Origin: Arthrobacter agilis | Lineage (GTDB): Bacteria; Actinomycetota; Actinomycetes; Actinomycetales; Micrococcaceae | Assembly: GCF_002157505.1 (NCBI RefSeq) | Contig: NZ_NFSC01000030.1 | Location: 310,001 to 374,000, forward strand | Direction of reading: 5' to 3' | DNA length: 64,000 nucleotides | Part shown: one piece after another, positions 28,750 through 37,253 of the stretch | Position numbering within the stretch: the stretch's first letter is position 1 | Layout of the letters: each line of letters starts with the position of its first letter | Program-made: the position numbers and the translations under genes | Notes under the pieces: generated by a model | Seen by the model: the letters and a program-made list of their open reading frames with translations, nothing else | Database searches by the model: none | Told to the model about the DNA's origin: nothing

Positions 28750-29595
28750 ATGGCTGAAGCACGGGGTAGTGACTGGACGGACGCGGAGGTGGGCGCCATC
28801 GTGTCCAGCTATCTGGGGATGCTGCGGCTGGAACTGGCCGGGGAGCCCTTCAATAAGGCTGAGGAGAACCGGAAGCTTCAAGAAAGTATTGGCCGCACCA
28901 AGGGCTCTATCGAGTTCAAACACCAAAACATCTCAGCCGTCATCATCGAAGCCAAGGGCATCCCCATTGACGGCTACAAGCCGATGCGGAACGTCCAGGA
29001 CCGCCTACGCACAGCGGTCCTCGATGCCTTTCAGGGTGACGCCGAGTTGCGGCAGCTCATGCTCCGCTCGGTTGAAGACACGGTGCTGCCGATAAACGGT
29101 CCTGCAGATTTGCTGTTCCAAGCGGACGCGCCAGTTTTGGAGCTGACCAACACGCATGGAAGGCATCCCCGAGCGGGGCGCTTCGTCGATTTCCAGCAAG
29201 TAGAGGCTCAGCGAAGGGATCTCGGCTTAGCGGGGGAACTGGCTGTCGTCGCCCACGAACAACGCACTTTGAGAAACCTTGGTAAGGCGAAACTAGCGGA
29301 TCGGGTAGAGCATATGTCCCTCACGCGTGGTGATGGATTGGGCTATGACGTGCAATCCTTCGAGCCATCCGGTAAGGAAAAGTTCATCGAAGTGAAGACG
29401 ACCCGAAGCATCAAGCAGCTTCCGTTCCTGGTCTCACGCAACGAGGTCGAATTCTCGACTGAAGTTCCCGACAGATTCCATCTGTACCGCGTGTTCCAGT
29501 TCGGCAAACCCCAGATGGGCTTCTACAGCCTTGCAGGTTCACTGCGAAGCACGGCGACGCTCGACCCAGTGGTCTATCAGGGACGGCCCGCCTAA
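28750..29595 (+). CDS. DUF3883-domain protein (PD-(D/E)XK-like)
   Basis: This 281-residue protein starts at ATG 28750. Residues 1-110 form a helical region (WTDAEVGAIVSSYLGMLRLE, then SIEFKHQNISAVI) often found ahead of DUF3883. The DUF3883 domain is C-terminal: GLGYDVQSFEP, then KFIEVKTTRS, where Asp and E-x-K match a PD-(D/E)XK nuclease core, and RFHLYRVFQF. DUF3883 is frequent in defence islands and is thought to be a nuclease-fold domain. It stands alone, divergent from the zinc-knuckle gene, with a strong hairpin 78 bases after the stop. It is the last defence-type gene before the metabolic region. Confidence 0.8.
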   Translation: MAEARGSDWTDAEVGAIVSSYLGMLRLELAGEPFNKAEENRKLQESIGRTKGSIEFKHQNISAVIIEAKGIPIDGYKPMRNVQDRLRTAVLDAFQGDAELRQLMLRSVEDTVLPINGPADLLFQADAPVLELTNTHGRHPRAGRFVDFQQVEAQRRDLGLAGELAVVAHEQRTLRNLGKAKLADRVEHMSLTRGDGLGYDVQSFEPSGKEKFIEVKTTRSIKQLPFLVSRNEVEFSTEVPDRFHLYRVFQFGKPQMGFYSLAGSLRSTATLDPVVYQGRPA

Positions 29596-29673
29596 GCCGA
29601 CCTGGGCGTAAGCAAGAGCAGTGGCCCCTCAGCCCACCACGGCTTTGTTCTGCAGAAGCTCTAGGTAGGTGAT

Positions 29674-29713
29674 GAAGAAGGCGCTTGCAGGTTGCTTGAC
29701 CTGCAACTTCTTC
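29674..29713 (+). terminator. Strong hairpin terminator after the DUF3883 gene
   Basis: Inner arms TTGCAGGT (29685-29692) and ACCTGCAA (29699-29706) pair perfectly over a 6-base loop. They are extended by GAAGAAG (29674-29680) and CTTCTTC (29707-29713), with a 4-base bulge on one side. A pyrimidine-rich tract follows. It probably insulates the defence island from the sugar-acid operon. Confidence 0.6.
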
Positions 29714-29895
29714 CTCCCGAGTGCAGTAGACCTGCCCTCAACTCGTCCCTCGTCGCGCGCGTCTCCAAAGCCTCAATGCTGATGGTTTCGGACTAAAGCT
29801 CCGGTCGGTTATATGCACGCCGCAGGGCGGCTTGTTGGTGCAAGCGGGAAGCCCGTCCTTGTGTGACCCACTGCACTCTCCGTACCCTTGGTACT

Positions 29896-29911
29896 ACTTG
29901 TCCGTACTAGT
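29896..29911. promoter_or_regulatory. Candidate GntR/HutC-type operator for the sugar-acid operon
   Basis: ACTTGTCCGTACTAGT is a 16-base imperfect dyad (ACTnGTnCGnACnAGT, 12 of 16 positions symmetric), similar in layout to sites of UTRA-type GntR repressors. It lies 38 bases before the permease ATG. The operon encodes such a regulator as its last gene, so autoregulation is likely. This is inference from pattern. Confidence 0.5.
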
Positions 29912-29948
29912 TGTACGCACTCTTCCGCGCACAGAGAGAAGATTCGCC

Positions 29949-31028
29949 ATGGCAGCCGAATCGCTTCCGAAGTCCCGCATCCCCCTGTTCGACGGCATGA
30001 ACCGCATCCCCGGCGGCCTCATGCTCATCCCCCTGATCCTCGGTTCGATCGTCGGGACGTTCGCCCCCGGCTTCCTCGAACTCGGCAGCTTCACCACCGC
30101 CCTGTTCGCCGACTCGGCCCTTCCCTTGATCGCCGTCCTGATCTTCGCCACCGGCATGCAGATCACGGCCAAGGCGTCGGGACCCGTCCTCGCGACGACC
30201 GGCGTCATCCTGCTCTTCAAGACGATCATCCCCGCCGCCCTCGTCGCGGGCCTCGGCCTGCTCGTTGGCGTCGAGGGCATCCTCGGGATCTCGATCCTCG
30301 CCCTCCTCGCCAGCTTCGACAACAGCAACGGCGGCCTCTGGCTCGCTTTCACCGGCCGCTACGGCGACTACCGCGACCGCGGCGCCTACATGGCCTCCGC
30401 CATCAATGATGGCCCCTTCTTCACGCTGCTCTTCCTCGGTATCTCCGGCCTTGGCAACATCCCGTTCCTCACCCTCCTCGCCGCCGCCATCCCCCTGATC
30501 CTTGGGTTCATCGTCGGCAACCTCGACGCCAAGTGGACCGAGGTCATGCGGCCCGTGCCGAACATCGTCATCCCGTTCTTCGCCTTCGCCCTCGGCACCG
30601 GCATCGACCTGAGGAACGTCATCACGGGCGGTATCGGCGGCATCTTCGTCGGCATCGCCGCCACCCTCATCACCGGAGCCCTGGTCTACATCGGCTACCG
30701 CTTCGTCCTCCGCCGCGGCGGGAAGTCCGGCATCGGCATCGCCGCGGCGACCACGGCCGGCAACTCGATCGCCACGCCGGCGATCGTCGCCGCCGCGGAC
30801 CCAACGTTCGCCCCGTTCGTCGAGGTCGCTACAGCGCAGGTCGCCTCGGCCGTCCTGGTCACCGCGATCTTCGCTCCCCTTCTCGCCACCTGGGTGCTCA
30901 AGCGCCAGGGCGGCCTGGACACGGACGACGCCGTCGGGGTCCTCCCCACCTCCGCCTCCGAGCTTCCGCCCGCAGGCAATCCGTCGGCACCGACCACCGA
31001 ACCGCGTCGGACGCAGGAAACCGACTGA
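29949..31028 (+). CDS. kdgT: 2-keto-3-deoxygluconate permease family transporter
   Basis: From ATG 29949 the protein is 359 residues with about ten hydrophobic helices. The N-terminus (IPLFDGMNRIPGGLMLIPLI) and the later FDNSNGGLWLAFTGRYGD and GNSIATPAIVAAADP are signatures of the KdgT family (DUF819-like proton symporters for sugar acids). The upstream frame extends to 29832 but crosses the promoter, so the ATG with AGAGAGAAG before it is preferred. Because the next genes encode a DUF1537 kinase and PdxA2, the cargo is more likely a four-carbon acid such as threonate than ketodeoxygluconate. The kinase GTG follows after one base. Confidence 0.88.
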   Translation: MAAESLPKSRIPLFDGMNRIPGGLMLIPLILGSIVGTFAPGFLELGSFTTALFADSALPLIAVLIFATGMQITAKASGPVLATTGVILLFKTIIPAALVAGLGLLVGVEGILGISILALLASFDNSNGGLWLAFTGRYGDYRDRGAYMASAINDGPFFTLLFLGISGLGNIPFLTLLAAAIPLILGFIVGNLDAKWTEVMRPVPNIVIPFFAFALGTGIDLRNVITGGIGGIFVGIAATLITGALVYIGYRFVLRRGGKSGIGIAAATTAGNSIATPAIVAAADPTFAPFVEVATAQVASAVLVTAIFAPLLATWVLKRQGGLDTDDAVGVLPTSASELPPAGNPSAPTTEPRRTQETD

Positions 31029-31029
31029 C

Positions 31030-32319
31030 GTGGCGTCTACCGCACCCATCGTTGGCATCGCGGCCGACGACGTCACCGGCGCCACGGACTCCGTGGTGCA
31101 GTTCTCCCGTACCGGCTGGTCCTCCCGGCTGCTGCTGGGCGAACTGCTCCCGGACTCGGTGGAGCCGGGCAGCGCCCTGGCCGTGAACACCGACGCCCGA
31201 GCCCTGGACTCGTCCGCTGCCCGTGAGGCCACGGCGAGCGCCATCGGCGACCTCGTCACCGCCGGGGCCGACCGCCTGTACCTGAAGATCGACTCCACCA
31301 TGCGGGGCAGCGTCCCGGCCCAGGTGGCCGGCGCCCTCGACGCCTGGCAGGAGCGGCACCCCGACTGCTTCGCCGTCGTGTGTCCGGCCTATCCAGCCAT
31401 GGGGCGGACTATCGAGGACGGCCTGCTGCGCGTGCACGGCGGACCCGTCGAGGACTCCCCCGCGGGCCGTGACCCGGTCACGCCGGTTCCAACCAGCGAG
31501 TTGTCCCAACTCCTGCCCGGCACGACGACCATCAGCCTCAGCGGGTCCCCCGAGCAGGATGCGCACTCGCTTCGGGAGGCGGCGAGCGACGGCGTCGTGG
31601 TCGTCAACGCGGGGTCCGACGACGACCTCCGCACCCTCGCGGCCGCCCTCGTCGTGGCCGGCCCGACGGCGATCCCCGCCGGATCGGCCGGCCTCGCCGC
31701 CGCGCTGGCAACAGCATGGGCGGGTGCCGCCACCGAACTGACTCCCCCGGAGCCGGCCCCGGCCGCGCAGGGGCAGCGGATCGTCGTCGTCGTCAGTTCG
31801 CTGCACGACGTCGCCCGCGCCCAGACCGACCACCTGCGCGCCCAGCTGGACCCGGCCGATCTCCGCATCCTGCAGCCCGACGAGTCGCTGCTCGACCAGC
31901 CGAACCGGCTCGCGCAGTGGGCCGCCGGAGAGCTCGAGTTTCCGGAGTCCCTTCCGCGGGTGGTGGTCATCATCTCCCCCGAGGCGGTCGGCGGTTCCGC
32001 GCTCTCCCTCAGCGGTGCTGCCATCGCCCGCAGTCTCGCCTCGGTGGTGCAGCAGACCCTGGCCCACGCATCCGTCGGCGCCCTGGTGCTCGTGGGCGGT
32101 GACGGCGCCCGCGCCGTCCTCGACGCGACCCGCGCCCAGGCGCTGCGCATCACCGGCGCCATTCAGGAGGGCATCCCGGTCGGCGTCGTCGAAGGCGGCA
32201 CCGCGACTGGAAAGATCGTCGTAACGAAAGCCGGCGGCTTCGGGCCGGCCACTGCCCTGCTCGACACCGTCGCCGAACTCACCACCACCCTCGCCCACTC
32301 AACGGAGGCATCCACATGA
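31030..32319 (+). CDS. Four-carbon acid sugar kinase (DUF1537 family, DtnK/LtnK/DenK-type)
   Basis: The 429-residue protein starts at GTG 31030. The N-terminal substrate domain has GIAADDVTGATDS and YLKIDSTMRGSVPAQV; the C-terminal nucleotide domain has VLVGGDGARAVLDA and KAGGFGPATALLD, the usual DUF1537 landmarks. These enzymes phosphorylate D-threonate, L-threonate or D-erythronate at C4 with ATP. Pairing with PdxA2 and not with an aldolase or dehydrogenase suggests D-threonate as substrate. Its stop overlaps the pdxA start (ATGA). Confidence 0.9.
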   Translation: MASTAPIVGIAADDVTGATDSVVQFSRTGWSSRLLLGELLPDSVEPGSALAVNTDARALDSSAAREATASAIGDLVTAGADRLYLKIDSTMRGSVPAQVAGALDAWQERHPDCFAVVCPAYPAMGRTIEDGLLRVHGGPVEDSPAGRDPVTPVPTSELSQLLPGTTTISLSGSPEQDAHSLREAASDGVVVVNAGSDDDLRTLAAALVVAGPTAIPAGSAGLAAALATAWAGAATELTPPEPAPAAQGQRIVVVVSSLHDVARAQTDHLRAQLDPADLRILQPDESLLDQPNRLAQWAAGELEFPESLPRVVVIISPEAVGGSALSLSGAAIARSLASVVQQTLAHASVGALVLVGGDGARAVLDATRAQALRITGAIQEGIPVGVVEGGTATGKIVVTKAGGFGPATALLDTVAELTTTLAHSTEAST

Positions 32320-33341
32320 GCATCCCCACCCTCGCCGTCACCCTCGGCGACGTCGCCGGCATCGGGCCGGAGATCACCGCGAAATCCCTCCTCGGGCACG
32401 ACGACGTCCGGCAGGAGTGCAGGCCCGTCGTCATCGGCGACGAGGCCGCCATGCGCCAGGGCGTGTCCAACGTGGGCGGCGACCCGGACAAGGTCCGTGT
32501 GCTGTCCTCGATCGAGGATGCAGCCAACGAGCCCGGCATCATCGAACTCCTCCAGACTGGTCCGTCGCTCGCGGACGTGAAGCTCGGCGAGCTCAGCCCC
32601 GCCGCGGGCGACGGCTCCTACCGCTTCGTCGTCGAGGCCTGCCGCCTGGCCCGTGAAGGCAAGGTCCAGGGCATCGTCACCGCGCCGCTCAACAAGGCCG
32701 CGATGCACGCCGGCGGGCACAAGTGGCCCGGCCACACGGAGCTGCTCGCGCACGAGTTCGGGGTGGAGAACTTCAGCCTCGTGCTCTCCGCGGGCGACCT
32801 CTACTTCTTCCACCTCACCACCCACGTCTCCCTGCGGCAGGCCATCGAGGACGTCACGCCGCAGCGGACCACCAACGTGATCGAACTCGTCAGCGCGTTC
32901 ACGAAGGCACTCGGCAACCCGGACGAGCCGATCGGCCTCGCCGGGTTGAACCCGCACGCCGGCGAGAACCGCCTGTTCGGCGACGAGGACGCCGACGTCT
33001 TGGCCCCCGCCGTCGCCGCCGCCCGCGAGAACGGCATCAACGTGCACGGGCCCATCCCCGCGGACGCGCTCATCCCCGCCGCGGTCAAGGGGAAGTGGAA
33101 CATGGTCATCGCCTGCTACCACGACCAGGGCCACGCGCCCTTCAAGGCGGTCTACGGCGACGACGGCGTGAACATCACCGTCGGCCTGCCCGTCGTGCGC
33201 GTCTCCGTGGACCACGGCACGGCCTTCGACATCGCCGGTCAGGGCATCGCCCGCGAGGCGAGCCTCGTGCTGTCGATGCGTCGCGCGGCGGCGCTGGCTC
33301 CGGGTTGGGACCACGTGTGGCGGACCGCGCAGAAGAAGTAG
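32316..33341 (+). CDS. pdxA2: PdxA2-type 4-phospho-threonate dehydrogenase
   Basis: This 341-residue protein belongs to the PdxA family: GDVAGIGPEITAKSLLG at the N-terminus, metal- and substrate-binding TAPLNKAAMHAGGHKWPGH, GLNPHAGENRLFGDED, and YHDQGHAPFKAV with DHGTAFDIAG. PdxA2 enzymes oxidise and decarboxylate D-threonate 4-phosphate or D-erythronate 4-phosphate to DHAP, whereas true PdxA works in vitamin B6 synthesis. The kinase and permease next door and the GntR regulator favour the catabolic role. GGAGG lies 8 bases upstream of the ATG. The operon thus feeds sugar acids into glycolysis. Confidence 0.88.
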   Translation: MSIPTLAVTLGDVAGIGPEITAKSLLGHDDVRQECRPVVIGDEAAMRQGVSNVGGDPDKVRVLSSIEDAANEPGIIELLQTGPSLADVKLGELSPAAGDGSYRFVVEACRLAREGKVQGIVTAPLNKAAMHAGGHKWPGHTELLAHEFGVENFSLVLSAGDLYFFHLTTHVSLRQAIEDVTPQRTTNVIELVSAFTKALGNPDEPIGLAGLNPHAGENRLFGDEDADVLAPAVAAARENGINVHGPIPADALIPAAVKGKWNMVIACYHDQGHAPFKAVYGDDGVNITVGLPVVRVSVDHGTAFDIAGQGIAREASLVLSMRRAAALAPGWDHVWRTAQKK

Positions 33342-33418
33342 GAGTTCGAACGAATAGCTGGGCGCGGCTGCGGAGGTTAGGTCTGCATTGCTGATGGTCG
33401 GCACCTAGGATCGACATC

Positions 33419-33556
33419 ATGACAAGCGACGAAGACCTGGATCCTCCCGTGCCCAGCTACCTCGAGGGCATCACGCTCAAGCGGGTCCACGACGGTCAGG
33501 TTACCGAAGAGCACGACGACGAGGGCTCGTCACCAGCGGACGGCCCAGGCGAGTAG
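33419..33556 (+). CDS. Small acidic hypothetical protein, 45 residues
   Basis: A short frame starts at ATG 33419 and reads MTSDEDLDPPVPSYLEGITL and further, ending in an acidic E/D-rich tail with TAG at 33554. It lies between pdxA2 and the GntR gene on the same strand. The ribosome site is weak (CTAGGA). Nothing is recognised; it may be a chance frame. Confidence 0.4.
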   Translation: MTSDEDLDPPVPSYLEGITLKRVHDGQVTEEHDDEGSSPADGPGE

Positions 33557-33591
33557 CCCCTCGACCATCATCCTGAACCGGAGCAGACCTC

Positions 33592-34479
33592 ATGGCTGGA
33601 ATAGACACCCCTGATGCCTCGGGACGTCCGCTGGACGCCGGAAGCAGCGAGCCGCTGCACCTTCAACTCCGCGGACACCTACGGGCGCAGATCCTGAATC
33701 ACTCGCTGCCGCCCGGCACCTCGCTGCCCAGCGAAGCGCAGCTGCAGGTGCGGTACGGGGTGTCCCGATCCGTGGTGCGCCAGGCCCTTGGTGCGCTGGC
33801 CGACGAAGGGCTCATTGAGCGGGGGCGTGGACGTGGCAGCACTGTGGCGCCCCGGCGGGAGCACCACCGATTGGTGCACCAAACGTCGGGGCTCTCGGCG
33901 CAGATCGGCAGTACCGGGGCGAGCGTCGGCACCGAGGTGCTCTCGCTGACGGTTCAGGACGCCGATGCGTCGACGGCGGTTCTCGGGACTCCTCAGGTTC
34001 TCTCGCTCGAGCGGCTGCGCACGGCCGACGGAGTGCCCATCGCCGTCATCCACACGTCGCTACCGGCGCCAGCCTTCGCCTCACTGGCCACCGAGGACCT
34101 CCGCGACGCGTCGCTGCATGCGGTGCTCGGGGAGAAGTTCGGCGTGCAGATCACCTCCGGCAAACGCCAGATCCGGGCCGTGCCGGGCGACCGGGACCTG
34201 CTGCGGCTGCTGCAGTTGGAGGCGTCGTCGCCTGTACTGCTGCTCGAGGGTACGAGCTTTGATCAGAACGGGCGGCCCGTGGAGGTCTTCTCGACGTGGC
34301 ACCACCCGGACCACGTGGTGTTCGACATCGACATCCAGCGGGACGCTTCGGCGCCGAGTGGTTCAGGCGGTCCGTCGCCGTCGTTCGTTGACGCCCCGAA
34401 CGCGCTTGCAGACCGGGCCCGCCAACTCGGCACGGAACTGCTCCGGTTTGCCGACCAGCTCTCCGAGCCGGGCCGTTGA
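33592..34479 (+). CDS. GntR-family regulator with UTRA domain
   Basis: The 295-residue protein has an N-terminal winged helix (LPPGTSLPSEAQLQVRYGVS, then RSVVRQALGALADEGLIERG) and a UTRA ligand domain at about 85-240 (TEVLSLTVQDADA, LERLRTADGVPIAVIHTSLP, LLEGTSFDQNGRPVEV). UTRA-type GntR proteins are mostly repressors released by sugar phosphates or acids. It closes the sugar-acid operon and probably binds the dyad at 29896. ATG 33592 follows the CGGAGCAG region. Confidence 0.9.
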   Translation: MAGIDTPDASGRPLDAGSSEPLHLQLRGHLRAQILNHSLPPGTSLPSEAQLQVRYGVSRSVVRQALGALADEGLIERGRGRGSTVAPRREHHRLVHQTSGLSAQIGSTGASVGTEVLSLTVQDADASTAVLGTPQVLSLERLRTADGVPIAVIHTSLPAPAFASLATEDLRDASLHAVLGEKFGVQITSGKRQIRAVPGDRDLLRLLQLEASSPVLLLEGTSFDQNGRPVEVFSTWHHPDHVVFDIDIQRDASAPSGSGGPSPSFVDAPNALADRARQLGTELLRFADQLSEPGR

Positions 34480-34646
34480 CCTGACGTCGTTCTCGCCATC
34501 GGCGTCGGTCTGCGTCCTAAACACGAACGTCCCACGTCCGTCCCACCTCCCGAGACAGCAGGACGAGGCACTTCAACGTCGCCGGCGTCACACTAAAACT
34601 CGGGAAGTTGCTGCAGCTCCGTGGAGCCACAGATGAAGGACAGCAA

Positions 34647-34680
34647 ATAACGCCCCTCCGCCGACCGGGAAGGGCGTTAT
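34647..34680. terminator. Bidirectional terminator between GntR and M1 peptidase genes
   Basis: The arms ATAACGCCC (34647-34655) and GGGCGTTAT (34672-34680) are a perfect 9-bp inverted repeat with a 16-base loop that adds further pairs (CTCC/GGGA). It lies between two converging genes, 168 bases after the GntR stop and 26 bases from the peptidase stop. Confidence 0.75.
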
Positions 34681-34705
34681 CTACGTTCTCAAGCAGGCTA
34701 CTGGA

Positions 34706-36919
34706 TCAGCGCTTCTTGCCGTCTCCAAGCCTGCGTTCCAGGTTTTCGATGGCCGGCGGCTCATCGTTGGTACCCGGTGCCGTGCTCTGAGCTCCCGCCG
34801 CATCCTCCAGGCTTGCCGGCTTTTCGGCGGTGAACAGCCATTCGTCGAACAGCGGGTTCAGTTCCTCGCCCGAGATCTTCTCTGCGAGGGTTACGAAATC
34901 GTCCGTGGAGACGTTGCCGTCGGCGTGGAGTTGCGCCCACTCGCGCAGGATGCGGAAGAAGTCCTCGTCGCCGACGGCTTGCCGCAGCGCGTGCAGGGTC
35001 ATGGCTCCCCGGGCGTAGACCGCGTAGTCAAATATCGCGTCTGGCCCAGGATCGCCGATTTTGACGCTCCAAAACGGACTGTCGGCCGGGATCGCGGCAA
35101 TGGCATCGAAGTTCTCCTGAACGGTTCCCAGGCTCTCGCGTTCACTCCACAGCCATTCGGCATAGGTGGCGAATCCCTCGTTGAGCCAGATATGCTGCCA
35201 AGTCTCCACGGAGACACTGTCCCCAACCCACTGGTGCGCCAACTCGTGCACCACCACTGAATCGCCCTGCACCCGGTCAGTGAAGAAATCCCTGGAGTAG
35301 ATGGGCCGCGTCTGGTTCTCCAGGGCAAAGCTCAGCCCCCGGAGGTCATCCACGATCCCGCCTGCGTCCCGGAACGGATACCGACCGAAGTAGCCTTCGA
35401 GGAATCCGATAATTTCCGGCTGCCTGGCGAAGGAAGCCTGCACGTTTTCCCCGACGCCCGGGTAAGCCTCGTCCGTTACGATCCAGTCGTTCTCATTGCC
35501 TGGGCTGCCCGCCGGCGGCCCGGTGACCGCCCAGCCGTCCAGGGTGTCGCCGTCGTCCTCGAAGGAGGTGCTGCCCTCACCCGTGGAGACCACCACATCG
35601 TCGACGAATACGCCGGGGCGCTGAGTGATGCTGACGTAGCTGATGGACACTTCGACCTCACTGCCGGCGAAGTCGGCCAGGTCGACCAACCACTGTTCCC
35701 AGCCTTCGCTGGCGCCACTTGCCGCCCACCATGCGCCGGAACTGCCCACCGTCGTGCAACCGCCTGCGGCGTCGTCCGTCTGATAGTGCGTCAGGAACGG
35801 ATGCAGACCGTGCCACGCGGGGCAGACCACGCCTGTCTCCCCGGAAGTATGCCCGTTGGCATCGGGCAGGGTCGTCCAGTCTTCGGCGCCGATGGTGCGG
35901 GCCTCCACGAAGGCGAAATCCCAGTCGGGCTCGGTATCGCGGGTCATCCAGAAGGATAACTCCGCCCCGCCGTCCGGGACCGTGATGGTCCGGGTGAGCC
36001 TCTTATAGGAACCTTCCGCTATCTGGGACCAGGCGAAATTGGTGCCGGTCCGCGGTTCCGCAACCGGGTCGAAGAGGTCGGGGTCCAACGCATCCAGGTA
36101 ATTGATCCGCCCGACCTTGTACTGGTTGAAGTCCCACTGCCCGACACTGGCTGTTGCAAGATAGGACGCCATCGGTTCGCGCGCCTCCCACGTCCAGGTG
36201 GTCAGGCCGTCCCGCGTCCGGTCGTCGACCAAGCGACCGTTGGCCACGACTTCGAGCCCTTCAGGAACCGTTATGTGGAAGGTGTAGGAGGCCTTGTCGA
36301 GCGGATGGTCATTGACCGGGAACCAGGTCGCCGCCACATGTGGCTCGCCGATGACCAGGGAGCCATCGTCGGTGTGAAAGAACCCGGACTGCCCGAACTG
36401 GTCGTCGATGGTTTCCGGAATGCCGTCGTAGCGTACCTGCGTAATGAAGCGGCGACCGTCCCTGATACCCCGCTGCGGAGTAACGGTCAGTTCGCTGCCG
36501 TCGCGCGTGAACTGGGCCGGACGTCCTTTGACCGTCACCTCACGGACCGTCAGACCGTGCAGATCCAGGTTGAATGCCGAGAGGTCCTGCGTGGCTTTGG
36601 CGGTGATGGTCGCTGTTCCACTCAGGATGTCGGTTTGCGGATCGTAGCTGAGATCCAACTCATACTGGTCGACGTCGTAGCCGCCGTTGCCGTCCAGCGG
36701 AAAGTAGGGATCACCCAGCCCGGGCGCCCCTGGTTGGTAATCGGCTCCGCCTGAAAAGGACTCTTCCTGGGCCGATTCCGAGGATGTTTCTGAGGCCGTG
36801 GCGGCAGAAGCCGGCAACACGCCAGCGCAGAGCAGCAGTGCCGCCAGCGCAGAAGTGCGCCGGCGTCGGCCGGAGGCATGAGGACCGGTCCCGGGGGCCG
36901 GAGGTTGGAACGACGACAT
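34706..36919 (-). CDS. Secreted M1-family zinc metallopeptidase with inserted MAM-like domain
   Basis: The 737-residue precursor has a signal peptide (basic RRRRTSALAALLLCAGVLPA, then ASAATA). The M1 N-terminal beta domain covers about 80-260. The catalytic domain has VVHELAHQWVGDS (HExxH) and, 18 residues on, NEGFATYAEW with the third zinc ligand Glu. An insertion of roughly 190 residues (about 280-470) between the two contains SFWMTRDTEPDWDFAFVEAR and RPGVFVDDVVVSTGEG, resembling the jelly-roll/MAM-like module of immune inhibitor A-type proteases. It should cut peptides outside the cell. It is divergent from a SARP-type gene with SARP-like repeats in between. Confidence 0.88.
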   Translation of the reverse strand: MSSFQPPAPGTGPHASGRRRRTSALAALLLCAGVLPASAATASETSSESAQEESFSGGADYQPGAPGLGDPYFPLDGNGGYDVDQYELDLSYDPQTDILSGTATITAKATQDLSAFNLDLHGLTVREVTVKGRPAQFTRDGSELTVTPQRGIRDGRRFITQVRYDGIPETIDDQFGQSGFFHTDDGSLVIGEPHVAATWFPVNDHPLDKASYTFHITVPEGLEVVANGRLVDDRTRDGLTTWTWEAREPMASYLATASVGQWDFNQYKVGRINYLDALDPDLFDPVAEPRTGTNFAWSQIAEGSYKRLTRTITVPDGGAELSFWMTRDTEPDWDFAFVEARTIGAEDWTTLPDANGHTSGETGVVCPAWHGLHPFLTHYQTDDAAGGCTTVGSSGAWWAASGASEGWEQWLVDLADFAGSEVEVSISYVSITQRPGVFVDDVVVSTGEGSTSFEDDGDTLDGWAVTGPPAGSPGNENDWIVTDEAYPGVGENVQASFARQPEIIGFLEGYFGRYPFRDAGGIVDDLRGLSFALENQTRPIYSRDFFTDRVQGDSVVVHELAHQWVGDSVSVETWQHIWLNEGFATYAEWLWSERESLGTVQENFDAIAAIPADSPFWSVKIGDPGPDAIFDYAVYARGAMTLHALRQAVGDEDFFRILREWAQLHADGNVSTDDFVTLAEKISGEELNPLFDEWLFTAEKPASLEDAAGAQSTAPGTNDEPPAIENLERRLGDGKKR

Positions 36920-37253
36920 CGGCGATTCCTGCTTTCCTGACTAATCCGGGAAGGATGCTGCCGTCCACAACGTGAAGCACCTGCGTTTCGCAGCTACCCC
37001 TACACCGGCCCAGACGACCGCGGGCGCGGCGCCGGGTTCCATTGCACTGCCGGTGGCGTTACTACGCCGTTACCGAGGCGTTACTGGGCCGTTACTCCCC
37101 CGCACCCGTCGTCGTGGTCGACACGGTGCTTCGAGCAATCTTCAGCGGATGTGCGCGATGAAAAAGTGGGACGGTTCATTGACACTGTCCACCCGGGTGA
37201 GGATCCTAGTTTCTGCACACTCCACCGTTCTGACGAACCGAGATCAGGTTCCC
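36920..37253. other. Divergent promoter region with SARP-type repeats
   Basis: This 334-base stretch separates the secreted peptidase and the BTAD regulator. It contains the four heptamers at 37057-37096. Frames open on the plus strand from 36972 to the regulator, but that stretch contains the repeats and does not look like protein. Confidence 0.55.
37057..37096 (+). promoter_or_regulatory. Four direct heptamers CGTTACY at 11-bp spacing (SARP-type binding site)
   Basis: CGTTACT occurs at 37057, 37079 and 37090 and CGTTACC at 37068, so all four start exactly 11 bases apart with 4-base spacers (ACGC, GAGG, GGGC). Direct heptamers on one DNA face are how SARP activators bind. The site is about 140 bases from the peptidase start and 158 from the regulator start. 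Confidence 0.7.

Larger units (their letters stand above)
29596..29948. other. Junction between defence island and metabolic operons
   Basis: This 353-base stretch has no gene. It holds the terminator hairpin at 29674-29713 and the candidate GntR operator at 29896-29911. After this point GC content and codon use rise clearly. No tRNA, att-like repeat or integrase was found to explain the boundary. Confidence 0.5.

Noticed and set aside
29907..31301. Long antisense frame opposite the permease and kinase genes
   Set aside because: It is a Gly/Asp/Glu/Arg-rich shadow typical of GC-rich DNA; the plus strand has clear domains.
32163..33404. 413-residue antisense frame opposite pdxA2
   Set aside because: Composition is biased and no motif is seen; PdxA on the plus strand is unambiguous.
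37057..37096. CRISPR-like array from the four short repeats
   Set aside because: Units are 7 bases with 4-base spacers, far too short; the layout fits a SARP site.
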